Assembly (NCBI GenBank): GCA_964454265.1
Contig: CAYVXD010000049.1
Location: 1 to 26,817, forward strand
Origin: JAUWMI01 sp964454265
Lineage (GTDB): Bacteria > Sumerlaeota > Sumerlaeia > MWCT01 > JAUWMI01
Reading direction: 5' to 3'
Length of the DNA stretch: 26,817 nt
Each line of letters starts with the position of its first letter. Within the stretch, counting starts at the first letter, position 1. The notes beneath the pieces are model-generated. The model worked only from the letters and a program-made list of their open reading frames with translations. It was not told the DNA's origin and made no database searches. This document shows positions 15,506 to 21,915 of the stretch, in pieces. Both the position numbers and the translations under genes were made by a program.

Positions 15506-15724
15506 CTACTGATCAATCAAATAGATAATATCCCCATTACTAATAGTTCCATTGGTGGGATCGTAGATTGGTTCACTGATCTGCTGGTCCTTATAAATTC
15601 TTTGTTTTAGTAGCCAGCGCCAGAGGGTTTCTTGATTGGTTTTTCCGCTAGACTCAATAGGTTCAGCGGGAAAATTACTCTTCAGCGTTCTTTGATTTTT
15701 CCCAGAGAGCATCCATTTCTTCAA
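15506..15724 (-). pseudogene. Pseudopilin-like C-terminal tail overlapping the end of mazG
   Basis: A reading frame offset from mazG overlaps its last ~50 bases and runs on to TAG at 15506. The end reads PIYDPTNGTISNGDIIYLID. The PTNGTxSxGDI ending is familiar to me from type II secretion/prepilin-like proteins of uncultured bacteria, and a Trp/Leu-rich stretch (LWRWLLKQRIY) precedes it. No start codon lies between the mazG stop and this tail; the only ATGs are inside mazG. There is no N-terminal methylation motif. It is probably the surviving 3' fragment of a pseudopilin gene, or less likely a small protein translated by overlap with mazG. Confidence 0.4.
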
Positions 15725-16466
15725 AGGTCATGTCTTTCAGGTTCTTATTATATTCGCGACCTTTCTGTTCGATGTATTTAAATCGCTTAATGAATTTTAA
15801 GATTGTTTTTTGCAATGCCTCTTCAGGATGGACGGAAAGGAAGCGCGAGAGGTTGACCAGGGCAAAGAGGAGGTCGCCAAATTCTTCTTCAATTTTTTTA
15901 GGATCTTCTGATGCGTAGGACGCTTTGAGCTCCGCGAGCTCTTCTTCGACTTTGTGGATTACGTCCTGTGTATGTTCCCAGTCGAAGCCAACGCGTGCGG
16001 CGCGATCCTGAATCCGATGGGCGCGAATTAGCGCTGGCAGTTGAATGGGAATGCCGCCGAGAATAGACGAGTCGGAATCTTGCTGCTTTTCCTGTGTTTT
16101 AAGATGTTCCCAGTTTTTAAGGACCTCAGCGGATGTTTTCAACTTATGGGAGGTAAAGACATGAGGATGACGGCGAGTCATTTTGTTACAAATGCTCTGA
16201 AGCACGTCGGTAATAGTAAAATTTTTGGCAAGCTTTGCAAGTTCGGCATGAAATACGATCTGGAGCATGAGATCGCCAAGTTCTTCCTTCAGTCCTTCAA
16301 AGTCTGAGTTGTCAATGCTCTGGTTGACTTCGTAGGCTTCTTCGATGAGAAAAGGTTTAAGAGAATGGTGTGTTTGCTCTTTATCCCATGGGCAGCCGTT
16401 TGGGCCCAGGAGAGTGGCCATGATGTTGAGGAGTTTCTGGAAAAGCTTAAGTTCTTTGGTTGACAT
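15675..16466 (-). CDS. mazG: Nucleoside triphosphate pyrophosphohydrolase MazG
   Basis: MazG hydrolyses non-canonical or excess NTPs to NMP and pyrophosphate. The 263-residue protein is the two-domain form. The first domain has CPWDKEQTHHSL (25-36), EEAYE (42-46) and EELGD (61-65). The second domain has EEELAEL (174-180) and EEFGDLLFALVNLSRF (194-209). The metal-binding acidic residues are present in both halves. It begins at ATG 16466 without a recognisable Shine-Dalgarno and points toward the candidate origin. It is somewhat AT-richer than the genes to its right. Confidence 0.95.
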   Translation of the reverse strand: MSTKELKLFQKLLNIMATLLGPNGCPWDKEQTHHSLKPFLIEEAYEVNQSIDNSDFEGLKEELGDLMLQIVFHAELAKLAKNFTITDVLQSICNKMTRRHPHVFTSHKLKTSAEVLKNWEHLKTQEKQQDSDSSILGGIPIQLPALIRAHRIQDRAARVGFDWEHTQDVIHKVEEELAELKASYASEDPKKIEEEFGDLLFALVNLSRFLSVHPEEALQKTILKFIKRFKYIEQKGREYNKNLKDMTFEEMDALWEKSKNAEE

Positions 16467-16614
16467 GGCTGTTGATGGAAAGAAAAATTTAGATTTAGGA
16501 TCGTCATAAAATCAGAACAGCAGAGTGGCAGAAATGCAAGGAAAAGTCAATAAGGGATGGTTTTGCTGTTCTTTTTGCGATCTTTTACTCTTAGCGAGAT
16601 AAAAAGAATTTACT

Positions 16615-16633
16615 CGCGCAAAGACGCAAAGAG
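16615..16633 (+). repeat. Fossil repeat of the CGCAAAGACGCAAAGAG type
   Basis: The motif is a tandem of CGCAAAGA/CGCAAAGAG. It lies in the 284-base mazG-nagA gap, which otherwise shows no gene. A related CACAGAGACGCAGAGG occurs at 26643-26666. Motifs like this are commonly scattered in intergenic DNA of environmental bacteria. Confidence 0.45.
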
Positions 16634-16750
16634 ACTGGTTTTGAATAAAAGCAGAGGTTACCGAATGTTTGGTTTGACTTCGCGAGAACAAAGAGGCAGG
16701 AAGAATAGCGCACGGACAGAAATTATGAGGGAATAAGGAGGAGGCAAAGA

Positions 16751-17956
16751 GTGACGGCGGGGTGCGTCAAGCAAATTGTGTGCGGAAAACTTCTTGCGCC
16801 TAGTGGGATTAGGCATAGCGTACTGTTAAAACTGAGCAAGGGGAAAATTCAGGGGATAGAAAGCTACGGTGGCGAGGGTAGTGAGGGAAGCAAGATAGAT
16901 GAAAAAACACTTGATGCATCACGGTACACCGTTGCGCCGGGATTCATAGACATTCATATTCAGGGGTGCGGGGGAGCAGACTTTCTGGATGCAACACCTG
17001 AGGCAGTAAGGACGATCAGCCAGGGGGCAGCCAAAGGAGGCTGCACGAGTCTGCTGGCGACAACGACGATTAGCAAGGAGGACAGAGACCTAAGTAAATT
17101 TCGCCAGTTAATCGCCAGTGTGAAGCAACACCGTGAGGGGGATAGAGAGGGAGCACGGATTCTGGGTGTGCATCTGGAGGGGCCATATTTGAACGAAGCT
17201 AAGCGCGGGGGCTTTGGTCCGGAATACATCAGGTCGCCAGATCTGGATGAGTTTCGCAGGATTCTAGAGATATCCGATGGGTTATTGGGTCTGATCACGA
17301 TCGCGCCGGAGCTGGAAGGAGCAGCAGCCATAATTGAGGAGGCAGTGAAGAGGGGAATTTATGTTTCCTTAGGCCACACGATGGCGACGTTCGATGTGGC
17401 ACAGCGAGCGTTCTCGCTCGGAGCAACGCAGGTTACGCATGGGTTTAACGCAATGGAGCCGCTGCATCATCGCGAACCCGGACTGATAGGGGCAGCGCTG
17501 CTCGAAGATGAGGTGTTCATCCAGGTAATTCCAGACGGTATACATCTGCATCCTGCGGTGCTACGCCTGTTGGTGAGGCTCAAGGGGAGTAAGCGTCTGG
17601 TGCTTATCAGCGATGCAACAGCGCCATGCGGGCTGCCGGAAGGGACAAAGATTAAAGGAGTTGGCGGAGAAATCATGTTGAAAGACGGAGCAATTCGTCT
17701 TAATGATGGGACACTGGCAGGAAGTGCGCTGCTTCTCAACCGGTCAGTAGAAAGGATGATGCAGTTTGCCGGGGTTAGCCAACTGCAAGCGGTTGAAATG
17801 GCAAGCCAGACCCCGGCAACGGCGATTGGAATAGATAAGCATACGGGATCAATTGAAGAAGGTAAGGTTGCAGATGTTGTGGTGCTGGACGATGATTTTA
17901 ACGTGAAGTATACGTTGTGTGAAGGTCGTGTCGTATATCGGAGTAATGATTCGTAG
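16751..17956 (+). CDS. nagA: N-acetylglucosamine-6-phosphate deacetylase
   Basis: NagA converts GlcNAc-6-phosphate to glucosamine-6-phosphate in amino-sugar catabolism and cell-wall recycling. The 401-residue amidohydrolase shows the N-terminal DIHIQGCGGADF loop (67-78) and the metal ligand glutamate in HLEGPY (E143). It also has H209 (LGHT), H230 (THGFNAM), the substrate histidine in DGIH (262-265), and the catalytic aspartate D288 in SDATAPCGLPEG. The start is GTG 16751, with AAGGAGGAGG about 7 bases upstream. The TAG stop is made by the first bases of a GTAGGGG repeat. No other nag gene is in the window, so its pathway partners must lie elsewhere. Confidence 0.93.
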   Translation: MTAGCVKQIVCGKLLAPSGIRHSVLLKLSKGKIQGIESYGGEGSEGSKIDEKTLDASRYTVAPGFIDIHIQGCGGADFLDATPEAVRTISQGAAKGGCTSLLATTTISKEDRDLSKFRQLIASVKQHREGDREGARILGVHLEGPYLNEAKRGGFGPEYIRSPDLDEFRRILEISDGLLGLITIAPELEGAAAIIEEAVKRGIYVSLGHTMATFDVAQRAFSLGATQVTHGFNAMEPLHHREPGLIGAALLEDEVFIQVIPDGIHLHPAVLRLLVRLKGSKRLVLISDATAPCGLPEGTKIKGVGGEIMLKDGAIRLNDGTLAGSALLLNRSVERMMQFAGVSQLQAVEMASQTPATAIGIDKHTGSIEEGKVADVVVLDDDFNVKYTLCEGRVVYRSNDS

Positions 17957-18018
17957 GGGGTTCATCCGCCACGGCGGACGTTGAACCCTTTGTCAGGCTC
18001 AAGGTTTTGAGCCCCTAC
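17953..18018. repeat. Composite palindromic element with a predicted three-way junction
   Basis: GTAGG (17953-17957) pairs with CCTAC (18014-18018) and encloses two hairpins. In the first, GGGTTCA (17958-17964) pairs with TGAACCC (17982-17988), with CCGCC/GGCGG inside. In the second, GGCTCAA (17996-18002) pairs with TTGAGCC (18007-18013). The helices abut almost without gaps. The element supplies the TAG stop of nagA and lies just upstream of the GT39-like gene. It appears to be a compound member of the GTAGGGG family. Confidence 0.75.
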
Positions 18019-18052
18019 AGCTATAAAACAGGAAATCACAGAGGCAGGAGAG

Positions 18053-19672
18053 GTGAAAATAAAGAGAAAAAAGAGCGAAGAGGCAAATGAGCGGCGCTGG
18101 GTGGCAGTTATCTTGGGTGTATTTGCCATAGTATACGCGTTGCTTGTGGCGAGCCACCTGAGCATTGCCTACATTGATTTCGGGGATGGAAACTATCTCT
18201 ATATTTCCACACGTCTTGCAGATGGGCTGGTGCTGTATCGAGATATTCTGTCGCCGCAACCGCCGTTTCATCTTTATCTTGGGGCAGCGCTGACATGGAT
18301 AGGGCGTGGGCTGGGGAGTGCACTGTATACGGTGCGTGTGTTCAGCATCCTGCTGCATCTGGGAACCATGTTGGTGATGTACCTGGTGGGGAGGCGGGTG
18401 ATTGGAAATCGTGCAGGTGGTTTAGTAACAGCGGCGATTTACATGCTGCTTCCGATTGGTTTCTGGTGGAGCCTGGGATATGAGTCGGAGCTGCTGGAGA
18501 TTCTCTTTCTGATGTTCTCGTTTCTTTGCTTTATTGATGGTGCGCGGCTCGATGTCGCCGGACGTGCGCAGGCCGCGGGCAAGAGAATGGCGGTGGCAGG
18601 GGTGCTAGCCGTGTGCGCAATATTCACGAACATGACCGCGGTGCCGTACGTAGGCTTCAGTGCGCTCTGGCTGTTGGTACGGCGTCGCAGGCTGGTGCTC
18701 TGGTATCTTGTGCCGATTGTGGGGCTGACAATTGTAGGAATTGCGCTGCTCGAGCTCCTAACTGGCGGGAATTATCTTGGTAATGTGTTCTTTAACCAGG
18801 TGGGGACGTTTCCCAAGAGGGCGATTAGCGGGCAGAGTGTGGTGGCGTATGCGATAGGCAAGATTCTGCGGGAAGGAAAGGATGTGCTCTTCTGGGAAGG
18901 GGCGTACATTGTACTTGCGCTGCTGGGGTTGATTGGGTTTATGCGCAGGGGGTTGGTAGGGCAGGCATCCCAGCTTGGCTTTAATAATCAGCATGTGCGG
19001 GAGTATATCGGGTGGTATGGGTTGTTTTCGGTGCTTTCGATAGTGTTCGTCTCGAAAGGCGCGACAATGGAATATATCTTTACGCTAGGCGAGCCATTCG
19101 TGGCGTTGTTTGCTGCATATTTTGTGATTGAGTTTGCGAAATGGATTACGCGACCAGCGGAGGAGAAGACAGATATTGCAGGTGATACGTCGCGGGTGGT
19201 GAGTTTGATTGGTGCGGGGCTGTTGGTGCTGGTTTGCGCAGTCATTGGAATTGCATTTATGCGTGTAACGCTGCTTCAGAAGAACTACGAGCAAGATACA
19301 CAGGGTGTGCAGAACATAGTAAGTTACATTGAGAAATATAGCAAACCCGGAGACCCAATTCTCGCGCCGCCATACTACGCCTTTATCTCCAAGCGACGGA
19401 TCTATGAGGAGTATTCGGAGCTCTTCATCTGGACGATTAAGTATAAGAGCGAACTGATCGTGGAAAAGCGCCCAGGCGAGGGAGTGCGGAAAGCAGAGAG
19501 CATTGCTAACGGGATGGCCGGGAAGCAAATTCCTATTGTGGTGCTGGACCTAAACCAGACGGGCCGCATTCCACCAATTCGGGACGCCATCGAGCGTTTC
19601 TATAAACCGCTGCTCGAGAAACCAATTTACACCTTAAATACCCCCATTCAGCTCTACATTCCAAAGTTATAG
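18053..19672 (+). CDS. Multi-pass membrane glycosyltransferase of the GT39/ArnT-like type
   Basis: The 539-residue protein has a basic N-terminus (KIKRKKSEE), about ten hydrophobic segments to residue 400, and a soluble C-terminal domain. The first extracytoplasmic loop carries YIDFGDGNYLY followed by LADGLVLYRDILSPQPPFHLYL. This matches the layout (acidic residue, then 'G..Y.D....PP') of GT39/PMT and ArnT-type enzymes, which transfer sugars from polyprenyl-phosphate donors to protein, lipid A or other glycans outside the membrane. The GTG start has GAGG and GGAG within 12 bases upstream. The gene follows nagA by 96 bases, which include the composite repeat. The acceptor cannot be predicted. 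Confidence 0.75.
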   Translation: MKIKRKKSEEANERRWVAVILGVFAIVYALLVASHLSIAYIDFGDGNYLYISTRLADGLVLYRDILSPQPPFHLYLGAALTWIGRGLGSALYTVRVFSILLHLGTMLVMYLVGRRVIGNRAGGLVTAAIYMLLPIGFWWSLGYESELLEILFLMFSFLCFIDGARLDVAGRAQAAGKRMAVAGVLAVCAIFTNMTAVPYVGFSALWLLVRRRRLVLWYLVPIVGLTIVGIALLELLTGGNYLGNVFFNQVGTFPKRAISGQSVVAYAIGKILREGKDVLFWEGAYIVLALLGLIGFMRRGLVGQASQLGFNNQHVREYIGWYGLFSVLSIVFVSKGATMEYIFTLGEPFVALFAAYFVIEFAKWITRPAEEKTDIAGDTSRVVSLIGAGLLVLVCAVIGIAFMRVTLLQKNYEQDTQGVQNIVSYIEKYSKPGDPILAPPYYAFISKRRIYEEYSELFIWTIKYKSELIVEKRPGEGVRKAESIANGMAGKQIPIVVLDLNQTGRIPPIRDAIERFYKPLLEKPIYTLNTPIQLYIPKL

Positions 19673-19928
19673 ATGCCAGGCGTATTTTTCCATTACGAGG
19701 TGGGCGGCTGAGGTACGGAGTTTTTCCTAAAACAGGAGATACTTCGTGCAATTAGTTTTTATTCATGATCATTAGTGGTAGCTGCTGTTTATAAGCGCAC
19801 GAGCGCAACAAATAACTGCGCGCATGGCATGAATTATTAATGAGCCCCCAAAACGCAGTTTATTGCTTTAGTGGCGATCCAGTCTCGTAATGATAATGGG
19901 CCTTTCACATCCCGACGATGAGGATGGC

Positions 19929-20855
19929 TCAACCCTTTAATCCTTCCAATGTTCCTGGCCTGGTCTTGTGCATAAACCCGAGTGCGATTCCGCCAATTAC
20001 AACTGTGCAGCCGAGCAACTTCGCCGCACTCGGACTTTCGGTGAGAATAAAGTAGGCAAGGATTATGGAGATTACCGGTTCTGCCAGGAGAAAGATGCCC
20101 ACCATTGCGGGGTGAAAGTATTTGAGCGACCAGTTGATGCTGGAATGTCCCAGCACGGTAGGTACCAGAGCAAGAAGAAAGAGGTAGAGCCATGCGCTTG
20201 AGGGATATCCGCTAAGCGGGGTTTTTACAACCAGACAGCCGAGAAACAAGAGCGTGCCGGCAGCGATATAGAGGGGAAAGATGTAGGAGAGCAAGTCGCG
20301 CGAACGGCGTGCACGGCGGCCTACCAGGAGATATCCCGCACCCGTGATTGCACCTGCCAGGGCCAGCAGGTCTCCCAAGAACGCTGTATGCGCACGATGC
20401 AGGTCTTCCCAGGCAATGATCACACTCCCGATGAGGGTGATCCCGACGGCAAGCCACAGATTGGGTGTGACCTTGTCGCGTGTAAAGAAGTGTGCGATCA
20501 GGGCGGCAAAGATAGGAGTCGTTGATACCAGCACAATGGAACTCGCCACAGAGGTAAAGCTCAGGGAGCTAATCCATGTGGCAAAGTGGAGTGCAAGGAG
20601 CAGGCCGGCGAATATGCTCAGGGCGAAATCTGAGGCAGTGTAAGGCATTTGCGCGCGAAAGCGCCGGGCGTAGAAGGCCGGGTAGAGAAGCACAACTGCA
20701 AAGCCAAGTCGATAGGCGGCAATGGCCAGAGCTGGCGCGTGGGTGAGCTTGATCAAAATTGGCGCTGCGGAGACTGCACACACGCCGAACCACAGACCAA
20801 GTAGAGGCGATTCGCGAATCGCCCCTACATTTTTGCGTAATTCGCCAGATGTCAT
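19929..20855 (-). CDS. EamA/DMT-family transporter with a palindrome-encoded N-terminal segment
   Basis: The 308-residue protein has ten hydrophobic segments arranged as two EamA repeats. Its hallmarks are SFTSVASSIVLVSTTPIFAAL in the first repeat and ALVPTVLGHSSINWSLKYFHPA with LLAEPVISIILAYFILTESP in the second. The family exports metabolites such as amino acids or nucleosides; the substrate is not predictable. ATG 20855 has an excellent GGAGG five bases upstream. Codons 10-19 are encoded by a near-perfect GTAGGGGCG palindrome and read VGAIRESPL. The first membrane helix starts right after. A start downstream of the palindrome would be possible in principle but lacks the ribosome binding site. 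Confidence 0.88.
   Translation of the reverse strand: MTSGELRKNVGAIRESPLLGLWFGVCAVSAAPILIKLTHAPALAIAAYRLGFAVVLLYPAFYARRFRAQMPYTASDFALSIFAGLLLALHFATWISSLSFTSVASSIVLVSTTPIFAALIAHFFTRDKVTPNLWLAVGITLIGSVIIAWEDLHRAHTAFLGDLLALAGAITGAGYLLVGRRARRSRDLLSYIFPLYIAAGTLLFLGCLVVKTPLSGYPSSAWLYLFLLALVPTVLGHSSINWSLKYFHPAMVGIFLLAEPVISIILAYFILTESPSAAKLLGCTVVIGGIALGFMHKTRPGTLEGLKG
20801..20828. repeat. GTAGGGGCG palindrome inside the EamA coding region
   Basis: The ends are GTAGAGGCG and CGCCCCTAC and the centre is ATTCGCGAAT. Thirteen of fourteen base pairs match; the one mismatch is in the fifth pair. It has the same length (28 bases) and end sequences as the 7437-7464 copy, with a different core. Read on the minus strand it is translated in frame as codons 10-19 of the transporter. 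Confidence 0.85.
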
Positions 20856-20910
20856 TATTCCTCCCGGACGCGGACGTCTACCTGGCTACCAAAAGAGTCC
20901 CGTCAATCCG

Positions 20911-20942
20911 TGATAAATCTTATCGATCCTGTAAATCCTGTT
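20911..20942 (-). repeat. Fossil repeat of the CAGGATTTACAGGAT type
   Basis: On the minus strand the sequence reads AACAGGATTTACAGGAT, followed by a related GATTTATCACGGATTG. The CAGGATTTACAGGAT motif recurs in intergenic DNA of many environmental bacteria. The 214-base gap between rbfA and the transporter gene has no other visible feature. Confidence 0.5.
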
Positions 20943-21069
20943 GAAAAAGACATCAGCATGATTTTGCTATACCGTGGTGGGAGCATTACGTAAATCTGGC
21001 AGGGGGTCAACTGATTATAGTTATAGCAGCGAACATCGCGCAGGAAGAAGGGTCTCGAAACAGGCAAGA

Positions 21070-21456
21070 TCAGTCACTTTTGGGCGAGTTGGATTCAGAA
21101 TCGGGAGGTTCTTCGTTGTGAATCTGGTGGAGAATCTGGTTGATGCGTGCAACGCGGCGAAGCGAAGTATCGAGTTCAAATGTGATATCAGGCATGAATT
21201 TGAGAACGATGCGAGAAGAAAGGAGGCGTTTGATTGAGCCTTTAGCACGTGCGAGGGCCTCCAGGGTGTTGTGCACCTTCGTTTCGTCCTCTTCCAGCAT
21301 GCTGACGAAGACAATGGCATGCTGAAGGTCCCTGGTAACTCTTACTGAGCTGACCGTGATGAAGCGAAAGCGCGGATCCTGTAGCTCGAGGAGGAGAATT
21401 TGCGCGATCTGATCGCGGATCAAATTTTCAACACGTTTAATTCGTGAATGAAGCAT
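21070..21456 (-). CDS. rbfA: 30S ribosome-binding factor RbfA
   Basis: RbfA assists late maturation of the 30S subunit and 16S rRNA. The 128-residue product has the KH-type fold signature: an N-terminal helix RIKRVENLIRDQIAQILLLELQDPRF, the strand VRVTRDLQHAIVFVS, and the C-terminal KFMPDITFELDTSLRRVARINQIL. An acidic/Ser-rich tail follows. It is the last gene of the nusA-infB-DUF503-rbfA run. The AGGGG seven bases before the ATG comes from a short GTAGGGG repeat. Confidence 0.94.
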   Translation of the reverse strand: MLHSRIKRVENLIRDQIAQILLLELQDPRFRFITVSSVRVTRDLQHAIVFVSMLEEDETKVHNTLEALARAKGSIKRLLSSRIVLKFMPDITFELDTSLRRVARINQILHQIHNEEPPDSESNSPKSD

Positions 21457-21457
21457 G

Positions 21458-21470
21458 GTAGAACCCCTAC
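21458..21470 (-). promoter_or_regulatory. Short GTAGGGG repeat providing the rbfA ribosome binding site
   Basis: The minus strand reads GTAGGGGTTCTACC directly before ATG. GTAG and CTAC form the arms of a minimal repeat, and AGGGG stands about seven bases from the start, in Shine-Dalgarno position. Pairing of the arms would hide the site, so it could also tune translation. Confidence 0.45.
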
Positions 21471-21540
21471 AGGCGCATGGGGCGCACTGGACTTGTGTGC
21501 CAAAATAGGCAGGTCGGGATCTTGGGCGCAGCGACCTTGC

Positions 21541-21822
21541 TTAGAGCAGTTCGATTTCGTAGTGGCTGAGCTGAATGTCGCTGGTTTTCTCCAGGTCGTT
21601 AATAATAGTATAGAACGTTTTTTCGACAGCGTCTCGCAGGGAATAGACCGTGACAATAGCAAGGGTGCACGTGCGCCAGCGGTCGTTGTTGTCAACTTCA
21701 GCAACTCCAACGTTATAGTGACGGCGCAAGTAGTTGACGTGCTTTTTCACAATACTGCGTTTAGCCTTGAGTGAGTTACAGTTTGGGATAAAGAGATTAA
21801 CTCTGAGCAGCCCGATAATCAT
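21541..21822 (-). CDS. DUF503 (YlxP-like) protein
   Basis: This 93-residue protein matches the DUF503 family. It opens with MIIGLLRVNLFIP, followed by SLKAKRSIVKKHVNYLRRHYNVGVAEVDNNDRW, and ends in a short strand-rich tail. The family has a ferredoxin-like fold and is almost always found between infB and rbfA, as here. A role in ribosome assembly or RNA handling is assumed from context only. The ATG has no clear Shine-Dalgarno. Confidence 0.9.
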   Translation of the reverse strand: MIIGLLRVNLFIPNCNSLKAKRSIVKKHVNYLRRHYNVGVAEVDNNDRWRTCTLAIVTVYSLRDAVEKTFYTIINDLEKTSDIQLSHYEIELL

Positions 21823-21881
21823 GAGCGAGCCGCGCGCCGCGGTTATGAGAAGCCGGAGGGCTCTCGTATGGGAATAATTTT

Positions 21882-21915
21882 GCTGGTACGCGTCCTTTGG
21901 GACGCGTCAGCCAGC
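21882..21915 (-). terminator. Stem-loop starting at the infB stop codon
   Basis: ACGCGTCC (minus strand, 21907-21900) pairs with GGACGCGT (21895-21888) around a 4-base loop. An outer GCTGG/CCAGC (21911-21915 with 21882-21886) extends it. The outer arm begins on the last base of the stop codon. The sequence after it is AAAATTATT rather than a T run, so it may be a processing or partial-attenuation hairpin between infB and DUF503. Confidence 0.5.
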
